Shown: positions 8,495 to 17,165 of the stretch, one piece after another
How the letters are laid out: the number at the start of each line of letters is the position of its first letter
Numbering within the stretch: the stretch's first letter is position 1
NCBI GenBank assembly: GCA_020634245.1
Contig: JACKCC010000021.1
Span: 59,983 to 123,982 of the forward strand
Source of the DNA: Ardenticatenaceae bacterium
Lineage (GTDB): Bacteria; Chloroflexota; Anaerolineae; Promineifilales; Promineifilaceae
Direction of reading: 5' to 3'
DNA length: 64,000 bases
Notes under the pieces: generated by a model
The model's input: only the letters and a program-made list of their open reading frames with translations
The model's database searches: none
Told to the model about the DNA's origin: nothing
Made by a program: the position numbers and the translations under genes

Positions 8495-9517
8495 ATGTCA
8501 GCCAAGCAAACCGAAGAATTGGTAAATCGACGCAAGTTTTTGAAAGCCGCCGCGGTTACGGCCGTTGCCGCTACTGCTACCGGCGCTGGCGCATCCCTGC
8601 TTAATTCACAAAAATCAGCGCAGTTACCCGGCCAATCACTAACTGCGACCATCCAGAAAAATGGCTCAAACGAGGAGTTAATTACCCAACTGACTGCGCT
8701 CCAGGCTGAAAACGCCCGCTTGCAAGCCGATCTGGAACTGGCCAATTACCGCCTGAGTGCTCAGGAAACGGCCGTCACCGAAACCGACACGGCTGCGCAA
8801 ACCATGTCCATAGAACTGGAGGCAGCCAATCAGCAAATTGGCATTCTGGCTGGACTGGTTGCCCTGTACGAACAACTCGATGATGCCGACGTAATGTCCT
8901 TGTTCGAAGAAGGTCTGACGGCTGTCTCTACCGCTATCACCGATGCTGTGGATGAACTGCCCAGCCTATCCGAAGGAATAGCGCTGGGCCGCCAGATTCT
9001 AACTGAGTTGGATGACCAGATTCCATTATTGGCGAACGGCCGTTCCTGGCTCGAAACCCAAACCGACAAAATGTACCGCTACTATACGGCCGTCGAAGTT
9101 TTGTTGGAAACAGCCGTTGAACAGGTTGGCCCATTCCTGCAAATGTTCAATGAATGGGTTCAAAAAATCCTCAAATGGCTGCCGTTCAATTTGGGCGAGC
9201 GTACCAGCACCATCATGGACGCCCTGACCACGCTGCTGCTAGAAACACCAACTACCCTTACCGGTCTTTACACCAACGTCACCGAACCACTGGCCGCCTG
9301 GGTGGGCGGGCCAGACACCGAAGTGCCATTGCGCCAGAAACTCATCCAACCTATGCGGGAACAGATGCTGTCCCAGGCCGACACAGTCGTTGCTAAAACG
9401 GTCCAGGTCAAGGTGGTTTATGAAGAAAATATGGTGCGGCAGGTGGAAACGGCCGTGATCGCCCGCCGACAAATCCAAAATCTCATCCAATCCTACCGGC
9501 AGCAACACCAAATCTAG
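8495..9517 (+). CDS. Tat-signal coiled-coil protein of unknown function
   Basis: A 340-residue protein beginning at an ATG with AGGAGG seven bases upstream. The N-terminus holds a twin-arginine signal, NRRKFLKAAAVTAVAATATGAGASL, so export of a folded protein through the Tat system is predicted. Residues about 50-125 are a heptad-rich coiled coil (TALQAENARLQADLELANYRL and following). The rest is predicted helical, with two long amphipathic stretches around IPLLANGRSW and KILKWLPFNLG and a helical Arg/Gln-rich tail. I recognise no enzymatic motif. It stands alone between era and a tRNA cluster. Function unknown; the Tat prediction is from sequence, the rest is description. Confidence 0.8.
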   Translation: MSAKQTEELVNRRKFLKAAAVTAVAATATGAGASLLNSQKSAQLPGQSLTATIQKNGSNEELITQLTALQAENARLQADLELANYRLSAQETAVTETDTAAQTMSIELEAANQQIGILAGLVALYEQLDDADVMSLFEEGLTAVSTAITDAVDELPSLSEGIALGRQILTELDDQIPLLANGRSWLETQTDKMYRYYTAVEVLLETAVEQVGPFLQMFNEWVQKILKWLPFNLGERTSTIMDALTTLLLETPTTLTGLYTNVTEPLAAWVGGPDTEVPLRQKLIQPMREQMLSQADTVVAKTVQVKVVYEENMVRQVETAVIARRQIQNLIQSYRQQHQI

Positions 9518-9546
9518 AGTAATTTACCTAATTCAAACAAAAAAAG

Positions 9547-9574
9547 TTGACGCGTTACAGACAAATGTTATACT
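9547..9574 (+). promoter_or_regulatory. Sigma70-type promoter for the tRNA-tuf cluster
   Basis: TTGACG (9547-9552) and TATACT (9569-9574) are separated by 16 bases, about 70 bases upstream of the first tRNA. This is the best consensus-like promoter I can see in the window, and it fits a strongly expressed translation cluster. Confidence 0.65.
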
Positions 9575-9645
9575 TGTCCTTCGGAGTGCTCTACAATGAG
9601 CCAGCAATGTGGCGTCTTAACAAAAGTTGAATAGAGACAACACTT

Positions 9646-9718
9646 GCCGACGTAGCTCAATTGGCAGAGCAATGCTCTTGTAAAGCATAGGTTATGGGTT
9701 CAAGTCCCATCGTCGGCT
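9646..9718 (+). tRNA. tRNA-Thr (TGT)
   Basis: A 73-base cloverleaf. Acceptor arm GCCGACG pairs with CGTCGGC, the anticodon loop CTTGTAA gives anticodon TGT, and the T arm is ATGGGTTCAAGTCCCAT. CCA is not encoded. It is the first of three tRNAs before tuf. Confidence 0.95.
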
Positions 9719-9773
9719 CAGGCGAATTCGCCAAATCACACAAAGCACGGTAACATTTATACATCTTAATTCT

Positions 9774-9857
9774 GGGTCAGTGTCCCGAGTGGCAAAGGGG
9801 GCGGACTGTAAATCCGCTGCGCGACGCGCTTCGTAGGTTCGAGTCCTACCTGGCCCA
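9774..9857 (+). tRNA. tRNA-Tyr (GTA)
   Basis: A class II tRNA with a long variable arm (GCGCGACGCGC region). Acceptor GGGTCAG pairs with CTGGCCC, the discriminator is A, and the anticodon loop CTGTAAA gives GTA. CCA is not encoded. Confidence 0.95.
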
Positions 9858-9903
9858 TTTTTTAGGTTTACATCAAACAAATATCCATTGTTTGGATTGA
9901 GAT

Positions 9904-9976
9904 GCCCACGTAGCTCAGCCGGCAGAGCACATTCTTGGTAAGAATGAGGTCATGGGTTCAAGTCCCATCGTGGGCT
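9904..9976 (+). tRNA. tRNA-Thr (GGT)
   Basis: A 73-base cloverleaf with acceptor GCCCACG paired with CGTGGGC and anticodon loop CTTGGTAA giving GGT. Its T arm is identical to that of the upstream tRNA-Thr. A T-run follows at once, but downstream tuf is presumably still reached. CCA is not encoded. Confidence 0.95.
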
Positions 9977-10139
9977 TTTTGCCCCGTTTACCCTTATGAT
10001 TTGCGTAGTGGGTGACGGGGTTTGTTATGATACAGGTTGATAGTTTTATTTGTATCAAAATGGGCGGGTATTATCACAAATAATTTCCTCAGGCCTACGA
10101 ATTTGATACATCCATAACATTGATTGAGGGTTTAGAAAA

Positions 10140-11342
<1,203 letters not shown>

Positions 11343-11361
11343 AAAACAATATTTGATTAAA

Positions 11362-11398
11362 AACCTGCTGCAGATTGGCTAAAAATCTGCAGCAGGTT
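11362..11398 (+). terminator. Strong hairpin after tuf
   Basis: A perfect 15-base-pair stem, AACCTGCTGCAGATT (11362-11376) with AATCTGCAGCAGGTT (11384-11398), and a 7-base loop. The run after it is GTTAAGG rather than T-rich, so it may be an attenuator, an RNA-processing site or an mRNA stabiliser instead of a full intrinsic terminator. Confidence 0.55.
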
Positions 11399-11414
11399 GT
11401 TAAGGTGTTATATA

Positions 11415-11579
11415 ATGGCAAAGAAAGCAGTTCGTAATCACATTACCTTGGCTTGCACGGAGTGTAAGGAGCGTAATTATGTTACGGAAAAAAACCGGCG
11501 TAATGATACGGCTCGATTGGAATTAAATAAGTATTGCCCACGGTGCCGGCAGCACAGACTGCATCGAGAGACGCGATAG
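11415..11579 (+). CDS. rpmG: 50S ribosomal protein L33
   Basis: A 54-residue small-subunit-size protein of the large ribosomal subunit. It shows the L33 pattern with two zinc-binding CxxC pairs, CTEC and CPRC, and the ERNYVTEKNRRN core. This is therefore the zinc-binding (C+) form. The start at 11415 is the ATG of MAKKAVRNHI, with AAGGTG just upstream. It sits between tuf and tRNA-Trp, ahead of secE, as in many bacteria. Confidence 0.95.
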   Translation: MAKKAVRNHITLACTECKERNYVTEKNRRNDTARLELNKYCPRCRQHRLHRETR

Positions 11580-11589
11580 TTCGTGGTTT

Positions 11590-11662
11590 AGGGGGTTAGC
11601 TCAATTGGCAGAGCGACGGTCTCCAAAACCGTAGGCTGCGGGTTCGATTCCTGCACCCCCTG
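11590..11662 (+). tRNA. tRNA-Trp (CCA)
   Basis: A 73-base cloverleaf with acceptor AGGGGGT pairing with ACCCCCT, discriminator G, and anticodon loop CTCCAAA giving CCA. The 3' CCA tail is not encoded. Confidence 0.96.
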
Positions 11663-11669
11663 TCAGTGT

Positions 11670-11697
11670 CTTCGGGAGGCGTAACAGCCTCCCGAAG
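11670..11697 (+). terminator. Hairpin between tRNA-Trp and secE
   Basis: CTTCGGGAGGC (11670-11680) pairs perfectly with GCCTCCCGAAG (11687-11697) around a six-base loop. It is followed only by CGTGTTTATAAT, so it may be a weak terminator or a tRNA processing boundary. Confidence 0.5.
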
Positions 11698-11751
11698 CGT
11701 GTTTATAATCATTTGCTCCATCGTATGTTACGGTGGGAGGAAAGTGCAAAA

Positions 11752-12012
11752 GTGACAGAATCTGGTAAGAGAACAGGCTCGGTGAAGAAAGCATCACCGG
11801 AAAAGAAACAGGTAAAGCAGCAGAATCCCATTTCTAAGTATTTTCGGGAAACACGTGGGGAGTTGCGTAAGGTGACCTGGCCATCACGGGAGGAATCCTG
11901 GCGACTGACTTATATTGTATTAGGTGTTACCCTGGCAATGTCTGCTTTTTTGTGGTTGTTTGACACACTGTTTTCAAATTCGATTCAGTTCTTGTTGGAA
12001 CAGCTAATTTGA
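11752..12012 (+). CDS. secE: Preprotein translocase subunit SecE
   Basis: Small membrane subunit of the SecYEG translocon. The chosen product has 86 residues: a basic cytosolic N-terminus, the conserved amphipathic segment FRETRGELRKVTWPSREE, and one membrane helix (YIVLGVTLAMSAFLWLF). I place the start at GTG 11752 because GGGAGGA lies about ten bases upstream. An ATG at 11725 would add nine residues and read through that site. It is followed directly by nusG. Confidence 0.9.
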   Translation: MTESGKRTGSVKKASPEKKQVKQQNPISKYFRETRGELRKVTWPSREESWRLTYIVLGVTLAMSAFLWLFDTLFSNSIQFLLEQLI

Positions 12013-12075
12013 TTTGAGATCATAGGATGGCTGGGAAACGGCCGTGTTCAAAACGGAACGTAAGCGAGAATTGAC

Positions 12076-12729
12076 ATGGATAATGAAATGGAAGAAATGG
12101 ACCTGATGCATTTGGATGATAATGATCCATTTGCAGAAAAAGAAAAACCCCAAAAAGAAGCGTCATCAGCCCCGAAAGAGAAAAAAGACGTCTCTATTCC
12201 TGATGACGGCCGTGCTTGGTACGTGGTTCATTGTTATTCCGGTTACGAAAATAAAGTCCGTCACAGTATCGAGCAGCGCATTGAAACAATGGGCATGCAA
12301 GATAAAATCTTTGATGTTGTCGTTCCCACCGAAGAAGAAATTGAGATCAAAGATGGCAAACGTCGAACAGTTGAACGGCGCGTGTTTCCAGGTTACATCT
12401 TGGTGCAGCTGGTATTGAGTGAAGATTCCTGGTACGTCGTCCGGAACACACCGGGTGTTACCGGGTTCGTGGGTATGGGCAATGAACCTACACCTCTTCG
12501 TGCTGATGAAGTTGCCAAAATAATGAACCGTATGGAAGCGGAAGCGCCTAAAGTCAAATTTGACTTTCAGCTTGGCGAGAAAGTACGTATTGGTACTGGC
12601 CCATTCGCTGATTTTATTGGTACTGTTTCCGAAATCGATGCTGAAAAAGCGAAAGTTCGTGTCATGGTTTCCTTCTTTGGACGCGAAACCCCTGTTGAAT
12701 TAGATTTCTTGCACGTCGAAAAAGTGTAA
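12076..12729 (+). CDS. nusG: Transcription termination/antitermination factor NusG
   Basis: A 217-residue NusG that bridges RNA polymerase and the ribosome or Rho. After an acidic, low-complexity N-terminal extension of about 50 residues (DDNDPFAEKEKPQKE region) comes the NGN domain, WYVVHCYSGYENKVRHSIEQR to PGVTGFVGMGNEP. The C-terminal KOW domain follows, with GEKVRIGTGPFADFIGTV and the ending VELDFLHVEKV. The extension is longer than in E. coli NusG. It is in the expected secE-nusG-rplK order. Confidence 0.95.
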   Translation: MDNEMEEMDLMHLDDNDPFAEKEKPQKEASSAPKEKKDVSIPDDGRAWYVVHCYSGYENKVRHSIEQRIETMGMQDKIFDVVVPTEEEIEIKDGKRRTVERRVFPGYILVQLVLSEDSWYVVRNTPGVTGFVGMGNEPTPLRADEVAKIMNRMEAEAPKVKFDFQLGEKVRIGTGPFADFIGTVSEIDAEKAKVRVMVSFFGRETPVELDFLHVEKV

Positions 12730-12848
12730 TCATCAAGGTAGAAAGAGGAAAGGAGAAGAAAATTTCATCCTGATCCTACTTCTTTGTGTCTTTAAACTTT
12801 GATTAGGAGGAGCCTGTAACCCAGGCGTTTGGACTCCAGGAGAGAATA

Positions 12849-13274
12849 ATGGCGAAAAAAGTAAAAGCAGTAGTAAAAATTCAAATTCAAGGCGGAAAGG
12901 CTAATCCGGCTCCCCCGGTTGGTACCGCCCTTGGTCCTCATGGTATTAACTTGATGCAATTTTGCAAAGAGTACAATGCTAAAACATCCAGCCAGGTCGG
13001 ACAGGTTGTTCCAGTAGAAGTAACCGTTTTCCAGGATGGTAGTTTTTCATTCATCTTGAAAACCCCTCCGGCAGCAGATTTATTGAAAAAAGCGGCCAAT
13101 ATCAAAACCGGTTCTTCTGAATCAAATCGAGTCAAGGTCGGCAGCGTTACTCAGGCACAGCTTAGAGAAATTGCCGAAATCAAAATGAAAGATTTGAATG
13201 CGGTAGATGTTGATGGGGCGATGAAAATTATTGCCGGTACGGCCCGTAGTATGGGGTTAACCATTTCCGATTAA
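12849..13274 (+). CDS. rplK: 50S ribosomal protein L11
   Basis: A 141-residue L11. The N-terminal domain has GGKANPAPPVGTALGPHGINLMQFCKEYN, and the C-terminal RNA-binding domain has KTPPAADLLKKAA and DLNAVDVDGAMKIIAGTARSMG. It forms the GTPase-associated centre with 23S rRNA. CCAGGAGAG precedes the ATG. First of the rplKA pair. Confidence 0.97.
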   Translation: MAKKVKAVVKIQIQGGKANPAPPVGTALGPHGINLMQFCKEYNAKTSSQVGQVVPVEVTVFQDGSFSFILKTPPAADLLKKAANIKTGSSESNRVKVGSVTQAQLREIAEIKMKDLNAVDVDGAMKIIAGTARSMGLTISD

Positions 13275-13336
13275 GAAACATTCAATAGAGTGGGAGGATG
13301 TTAGAAATACATCCGTTTGCACCACGAGGAGAAAAC

Positions 13337-14038
13337 ATGCCTAAAAGAGGACGTAAATATCAAGAAGCTGCGGCTAAAGTTAACCGCGATAAATTATATA
13401 CACGTGCTGAAGCTGTAAAACTGGTCAAAGAGACAGTTTATACGAAGTTTGACCCTACCGTTGAAGTACACTTTCGTTTAGGTGTTGATCCGCGCCATGC
13501 CGATCAACAGGTGCGCGATGTGGTAAATTTACCACATGGACTGGGTAAAACAGTGCGTGTTTTGGTTTTTGCTGAAGGTGAAGATGCTACGTTGGCTCAA
13601 GATGCAGGTGCTGACATTATTGCTGATGATGAAGTGATTAAGCAGATTCAGGCAGGCTGGACAGAATTTGATGTGGCCATTGCCGTTCCTTCTATGATGG
13701 GTAAAGTTGGTCGTTTGGGCCGTGTTCTGGGTCCGCGTGGTTTGATGCCCAACCCTCGCGCCGGCACGGTTGCCCCCGGAAGTGATTTGCCTCGATTAAT
13801 TGAGGAAGCAAAAGCGGGTCGTGTTGAGTTCCGTGTGGACAAGACTTCGAACGTTCACGCGCCGATTGGCAAGGCCAGCTTTTCTGAGCAACAACTGCTG
13901 GATAATCTACAAACGGTGATTGAAGCCATTAAACGTGCCCGTCCGGCATCTGCTAAAGGTACGTATGTACGCCGTGTTGTTTTAGCTAATACGATGGGGC
14001 CTGGGATTCGCCTTGACCCAACAGAGGCAATATCGTAA
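13337..14038 (+). CDS. rplA: 50S ribosomal protein L1
   Basis: A 233-residue L1, component of the L1 stalk. Recognisable regions are VEVHFRLGVDPRHADQQVRD, VLGPRGLMPNPRAGTV and the C-terminal GKASFSEQQLLDN. I chose the ATG at 13337 (MPKRGRKYQEA), preceded by ACGAGGAGA; the longer frame from 13298 has no support. In many bacteria L1 also represses its own operon by binding mRNA, but I see no clear target here. Confidence 0.96.
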   Translation: MPKRGRKYQEAAAKVNRDKLYTRAEAVKLVKETVYTKFDPTVEVHFRLGVDPRHADQQVRDVVNLPHGLGKTVRVLVFAEGEDATLAQDAGADIIADDEVIKQIQAGWTEFDVAIAVPSMMGKVGRLGRVLGPRGLMPNPRAGTVAPGSDLPRLIEEAKAGRVEFRVDKTSNVHAPIGKASFSEQQLLDNLQTVIEAIKRARPASAKGTYVRRVVLANTMGPGIRLDPTEAIS

Positions 14039-14102
14039 ACTATTGTGTCTGTGTGGATTAATAATCCCAAAAATTTTTAACAACAAAACAATAAAATTCT
14101 CT

Positions 14103-14172
14103 ACTTAAGACCGTTGGTGTTGGTCGGGAAAAGATTCCAGATCAACTTAAATATTGCCAGCCGAGGTGGGGG
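14103..14172 (+). promoter_or_regulatory. Ribosomal protein L10 leader
   Basis: The segment from CTTAAGACCGTTGGTG to GCCAGCCGAGGTGG matches the layout of the L10 leader, the mRNA element bound by L10(L7/L12)4 to autoregulate rplJL. The AAGACCG...GCCGAGGTG parts that build its kink-turn are visible. It lies in the 315-base gap between rplA and rplJ. The assignment is by eye. Confidence 0.7.
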
Positions 14173-14237
14173 TTCACTGTAAATTAATTGTTTCTAAATG
14201 GGCATTTTTTAATGATGTTCCTGCTTTAGAAATTATG

Positions 14238-14275
14238 AATCCTCATGCTGGTTGGTATGAGGATTTTTTATTTTG
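14238..14275 (+). terminator. Intrinsic terminator/attenuator ahead of rplJ
   Basis: AATCCTCAT (14238-14246) pairs with ATGAGGATT (14257-14265), followed by TTTTATTTT. It lies between the L10 leader and rplJ, so it probably attenuates rplJL transcription when L10 is in excess. Confidence 0.75.
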
Positions 14276-14353
14276 AAGCAACCATCAGCTCTCATCATGT
14301 TAATGATGGAGCATGATTTTGATAAATTATCACTGTTAAGGAGGTGATACGCT

Positions 14354-14890
14354 TTGGCTATTTCTAAGGCACGTAAAGATGAATTGGTCGCTCAATATGG
14401 TGAACTTATCGGGCAAAGTAAGGCAATTTTTATGGCCGATTACACCGGAATGAGTGTGAAGAGCATGGAAGCTTTGCGTCATAAGGTCCGCGAGGCAGAT
14501 GGTGCTTTTCATGTTACCAAAAAGACGCTGTTGAAATACGCTCTGGAACAAGCGGACAGGCCGGTACCAGAGGAGTTGATGGATGGTCAGCTTGCGGCCG
14601 GTTTTGCTATGGACCAGGTACCGACTTTGGCAAAGGCATTGGTTGATTTCGCAAAAAGCGAAGAAAAACTAACGCTTAGGGGCGGTATTTATGGTAATAA
14701 TGTCCTTTCATATGATCAGGTGAAGGCACTGGCTGAACTGCCGTCGTTGCCGGAACTGCGTTCACAGCTTCTTGGTTTGATAAATACCCCGGCTCAGAAT
14801 ATTGTTTCTGTTGTGGCGGGTGGTATTCGTCAGGTTATTAATGTAATTGATGCATACGCTAAAAGTGAAGAGTCTGCGGAAGCGGCATAA
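14354..14890 (+). CDS. rplJ: 50S ribosomal protein L10
   Basis: A 178-residue L10, the base of the L7/L12 stalk. The N-terminus MAISKARKDELVAQYGELI with IFMADYTGMSVKSMEALR and VTKKTLLKYAL is typical, and the C-terminal helix that binds L7/L12 dimers is intact. The start codon is TTG at 14354, supported by an excellent AAGGAGGTGAT site. This rare start may help limit synthesis relative to rplL. Preceded by the leader and attenuator described separately. Confidence 0.95.
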   Translation: MAISKARKDELVAQYGELIGQSKAIFMADYTGMSVKSMEALRHKVREADGAFHVTKKTLLKYALEQADRPVPEELMDGQLAAGFAMDQVPTLAKALVDFAKSEEKLTLRGGIYGNNVLSYDQVKALAELPSLPELRSQLLGLINTPAQNIVSVVAGGIRQVINVIDAYAKSEESAEAA

Positions 14891-14986
14891 GCGGCGTAGG
14901 CGTTGGTAAACAGATTGATTCAGTTGGGGATTTTCTCTAACAATAGAAAAGATTAGGAAATAATATAATCTTGGAGGATTATTAAG

Positions 14987-15370
14987 ATGGCCGATTTAGA
15001 AAAATTAGTGGAAGAACTGAGCAGCTTGAATTTGATGGAAGCTGCTGAATTGACAAAAATGCTGGAAGAGAAGTGGGGTGTTAGCGCTGCTGCTCCGATG
15101 GCTATGGGTATGATGCCGATGGGCGGTATGCCTGGCGCGGCTGTAGAAGAAGTGGAAGAGCAGACTGAGTTTGACGTGGTCTTGAAGGATATTGGTCCGA
15201 AGAAGATTAACGTTATTAAGGAAGTTCGTGCTTTGACTGGTCTGGGTCTGAAGGAAGCGAAGGAAGTTGTGGATGGCTTGGGTACAGTGATGGAAGCAGT
15301 TGGCAAGGAAGCTGCCCAAGAAGCGAAAGCCAAGCTGGAAGAAGCCGGCGCTGTTGTCGAAGTCAAATAA
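14987..15370 (+). CDS. rplL: 50S ribosomal protein L7/L12
   Basis: A 127-residue stalk protein. The N-terminal dimerisation helices (EKLVEELSSLNLMEAAELTKMLEEKW) are joined by an Ala/Met/Gly hinge (MAMGMMPMGGMPGAA) to the factor-binding domain, FDVVLKDIGPKKINVIKEVR to LKEAKEVVDGLG. GGAGGATT precedes the ATG. A terminator follows and the next gene is maf, so rpoBC is not in its usual place. Confidence 0.97.
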   Translation: MADLEKLVEELSSLNLMEAAELTKMLEEKWGVSAAAPMAMGMMPMGGMPGAAVEEVEEQTEFDVVLKDIGPKKINVIKEVRALTGLGLKEAKEVVDGLGTVMEAVGKEAAQEAKAKLEEAGAVVEVK

Positions 15371-15408
15371 CGATTTTCTTAATCGTTTGCAGTATGGTTG
15401 CTGTGAAA

Positions 15409-15440
15409 AGGGCTGGTTCCAAAGGGAACTGGCCTTTTTT
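15409..15440 (+). terminator. Intrinsic terminator after rplL
   Basis: AGGGCTGGTTCC pairs with GGAACTGGCCTT across a four-base loop, with two G-U pairs, and is followed by TTTT. It closes the ribosomal protein operon. Confidence 0.8.
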
Positions 15441-15478
15441 GCTTTTACGGCTTTTTTTTATTGAAGGTAGGGTTTGTT

Positions 15479-16150
15479 ATGGTTGAATTGGTTTTGGCTT
15501 CTCAGTCGCCAAGGCGGCGTGAGTTGATTACGCTGTTAGGTTATCCTGTTCGGGCGGTGAGTGCTGATGTGGATGAAAGTTTGGTAGATGAGCCTGATCC
15601 GGCGGTTAATGTGGTGGGCACGGCGCGGTTGAAAGCTGTAAAAATCGCCAAACAGTGGCAGCGTTTGAATGTTGATGGTGGTGTGGTTGTTGTGGCGGCG
15701 GATACGACAGTGGCGTTGGGGGATGAGATGCTGGGCAAGCCGATCGATGCAGCAGATGCCCGGCGCATGTTACGATCTCTGAGGGGGCGCCCGCATAAAG
15801 TGCATACGGGGGTGGTTTTGATGGCGCTGGATTCGGGCCGTGAGGTGAGTGGTGTGAACACGGCCGTTGTCACCATGCGTGATTATTCTGATGCTGAAAT
15901 TGAAGCCTATGTTGCTTCGGGGAACCCGATGGATAAAGCGGGCGCTTATGCGATTCAACATCCCACATTTCGGCCGGTGGCCCGTTTGGATGGCTGTTTT
16001 ACCGGGGTGATGGGCCTATCGGTGTGTCATTTGTTGCAGTTGTTTGCGCAGTTGGGTTTGGCGATGCAGGCGGATTTAACGGCCGTTGCCGCTGCCCACC
16101 AACATTTCTCTTGTCAATTGCTAGATGAAATAATCGGTCGTTCCCGTTAA
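15479..16150 (+). CDS. maf: Maf-family nucleotide pyrophosphatase
   Basis: A 223-residue Maf/HAM1-type house-cleaning enzyme that hydrolyses non-canonical or excess nucleoside triphosphates such as dTTP/UTP to monophosphates. Motifs are LVLASQSPRRRELITLLG (N-terminus), DVDES, the catalytic AADTTVALGDEMLGKP region and DKAGAYAIQ. I chose the ATG at 15479; an in-frame TTG at 15461 would add six residues. It follows the rplL terminator and so starts a new transcription unit. A weak AAGGTAGGG lies upstream. Confidence 0.93.
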   Translation: MVELVLASQSPRRRELITLLGYPVRAVSADVDESLVDEPDPAVNVVGTARLKAVKIAKQWQRLNVDGGVVVVAADTTVALGDEMLGKPIDAADARRMLRSLRGRPHKVHTGVVLMALDSGREVSGVNTAVVTMRDYSDAEIEAYVASGNPMDKAGAYAIQHPTFRPVARLDGCFTGVMGLSVCHLLQLFAQLGLAMQADLTAVAAAHQHFSCQLLDEIIGRSR

Positions 16151-16219
16151 TATCAATTTTTCATCTCGTGCTTTGGTTAAAACCGTGTTAAAATGATTAA
16201 CATAATGGCGAGTTCGTAG

Positions 16220-16260
16220 GTAAACCACAAAAAGATATTTGATCTGTCTTTGCGGTTTAC
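16220..16260. repeat. Hairpin of the GTAAACCACAAAG family
   Basis: GTAAACCACAAAAAGA pairs imperfectly with TCTTTGCGGTTTAC in the gap after maf. The same word forms a hairpin at 48601-48653. Confidence 0.55.
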
Positions 16261-16345
16261 TCAAGGAAAACGGGAGGGGCATTGTTTCTTTTATTAAAGA
16301 GCTTTTCCGTTTTACCTGATGCCTGTGTAAAGAAAAGGGATGGTG

Positions 16346-17074
16346 ATGAACGAAAAACTTCAACAAGCAATTTTAGCAGCACGTAATGGACAAGAAACAG
16401 AAGCCCAAATGTTATTGACCCAAGTTCTCAAAGAAAACCCCGATGAAACCCAGGCCTGGTTTTTACTTAGCACATTAGTCGATTCTGAATCGAAAAAAGC
16501 GGCTTATTTAGGCAAAGTGTTGACACTTGAACCTGAGCATCAAATGGCTCAAAAGATGCTGGCTCGTTTGCAAAGAAGGGAAACAGTTGAAACCGAAGTT
16601 GAAGTCGAGGAAATGATTTCTGATGCTGCTGTCGAAGAAGATGAAGCCCCGGCAGCGCCGGTAGTAGTTTCTCAGGACACATCTGATTTTTTGGCGCAGC
16701 AAAAAGGCGATACGCTGCCAGCCTGGTTGGTTGAAGAGGAGGGTTTGGAGGTAACTGAAGAAACGGCCGTGCCTGAGGTGACCGCAGAACAAGAAACTGC
16801 AACTGACTCTGACATGGTGATTCCTGATTGGCTGCAAGATGAAGTGCCTGAATCCTGGTCAAAAGAAGCGCCAGCCGAGGAAACAGAACTGGTCATTGAC
16901 GATTTGCCCGTTGCAAAAACCAAGATTGCTCCACCATCTAAATCTAAATCGGTTGCCGGTAAAGGTAAGCAAAAACAAAGATCATTTCTGACCGGAATTT
17001 TGTACGCGTTGATAGTTGTTGCCGTTTTTGTCGTTATCGCCATGATTTATTTGGCATGGAATACTTTTTTCTAA
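16346..17074 (+). CDS. TPR-like protein with acidic linker and C-terminal membrane anchor
   Basis: A 242-residue protein. Residues 1-75 form a tetratricopeptide-like region (AILAARNGQETEAQMLLTQVLKENPDETQAWFLL). Residues about 80-185 are a long acidic, Glu/Val/Ala-rich linker that contains short WLVEEE and WLQDEV motifs. A Lys-rich stretch then precedes one membrane helix at the extreme C-terminus, so it is probably tail-anchored with its body in the cytosol. AAGGG lies at good spacing before the ATG at 16346; the ATG at 16340 sits too close to it. It is upstream of the PP2C phosphatase, which also ends in a membrane helix, so the two may work together at the membrane. Function unknown. Confidence 0.8.
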   Translation: MNEKLQQAILAARNGQETEAQMLLTQVLKENPDETQAWFLLSTLVDSESKKAAYLGKVLTLEPEHQMAQKMLARLQRRETVETEVEVEEMISDAAVEEDEAPAAPVVVSQDTSDFLAQQKGDTLPAWLVEEEGLEVTEETAVPEVTAEQETATDSDMVIPDWLQDEVPESWSKEAPAEETELVIDDLPVAKTKIAPPSKSKSVAGKGKQKQRSFLTGILYALIVVAVFVVIAMIYLAWNTFF

Positions 17075-17165
17075 ACTTTTCCGGTTGTCCTGCCAAGGTT
17101 GATCGGTACTAATTGGTAGTTGTACATGTCTTGCTCTAACGTCTGTTTGTGTATATAGTCTGCCT

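Noticed and set aside
10021..10075. TTGATA...TATCAA upstream of tuf, considered as a separate strong promoter or operator.
   Set aside because: The -10 match is poor and the sequence is simple AT-rich palindromic DNA; the promoter at 9547-9574 is better supported.
11362..11398. The hairpin after tuf as a riboswitch or a full terminator.
   Set aside because: It is a simple perfect stem with no aptamer-like conserved loops and no T-run; it is listed only as a hairpin of uncertain role.
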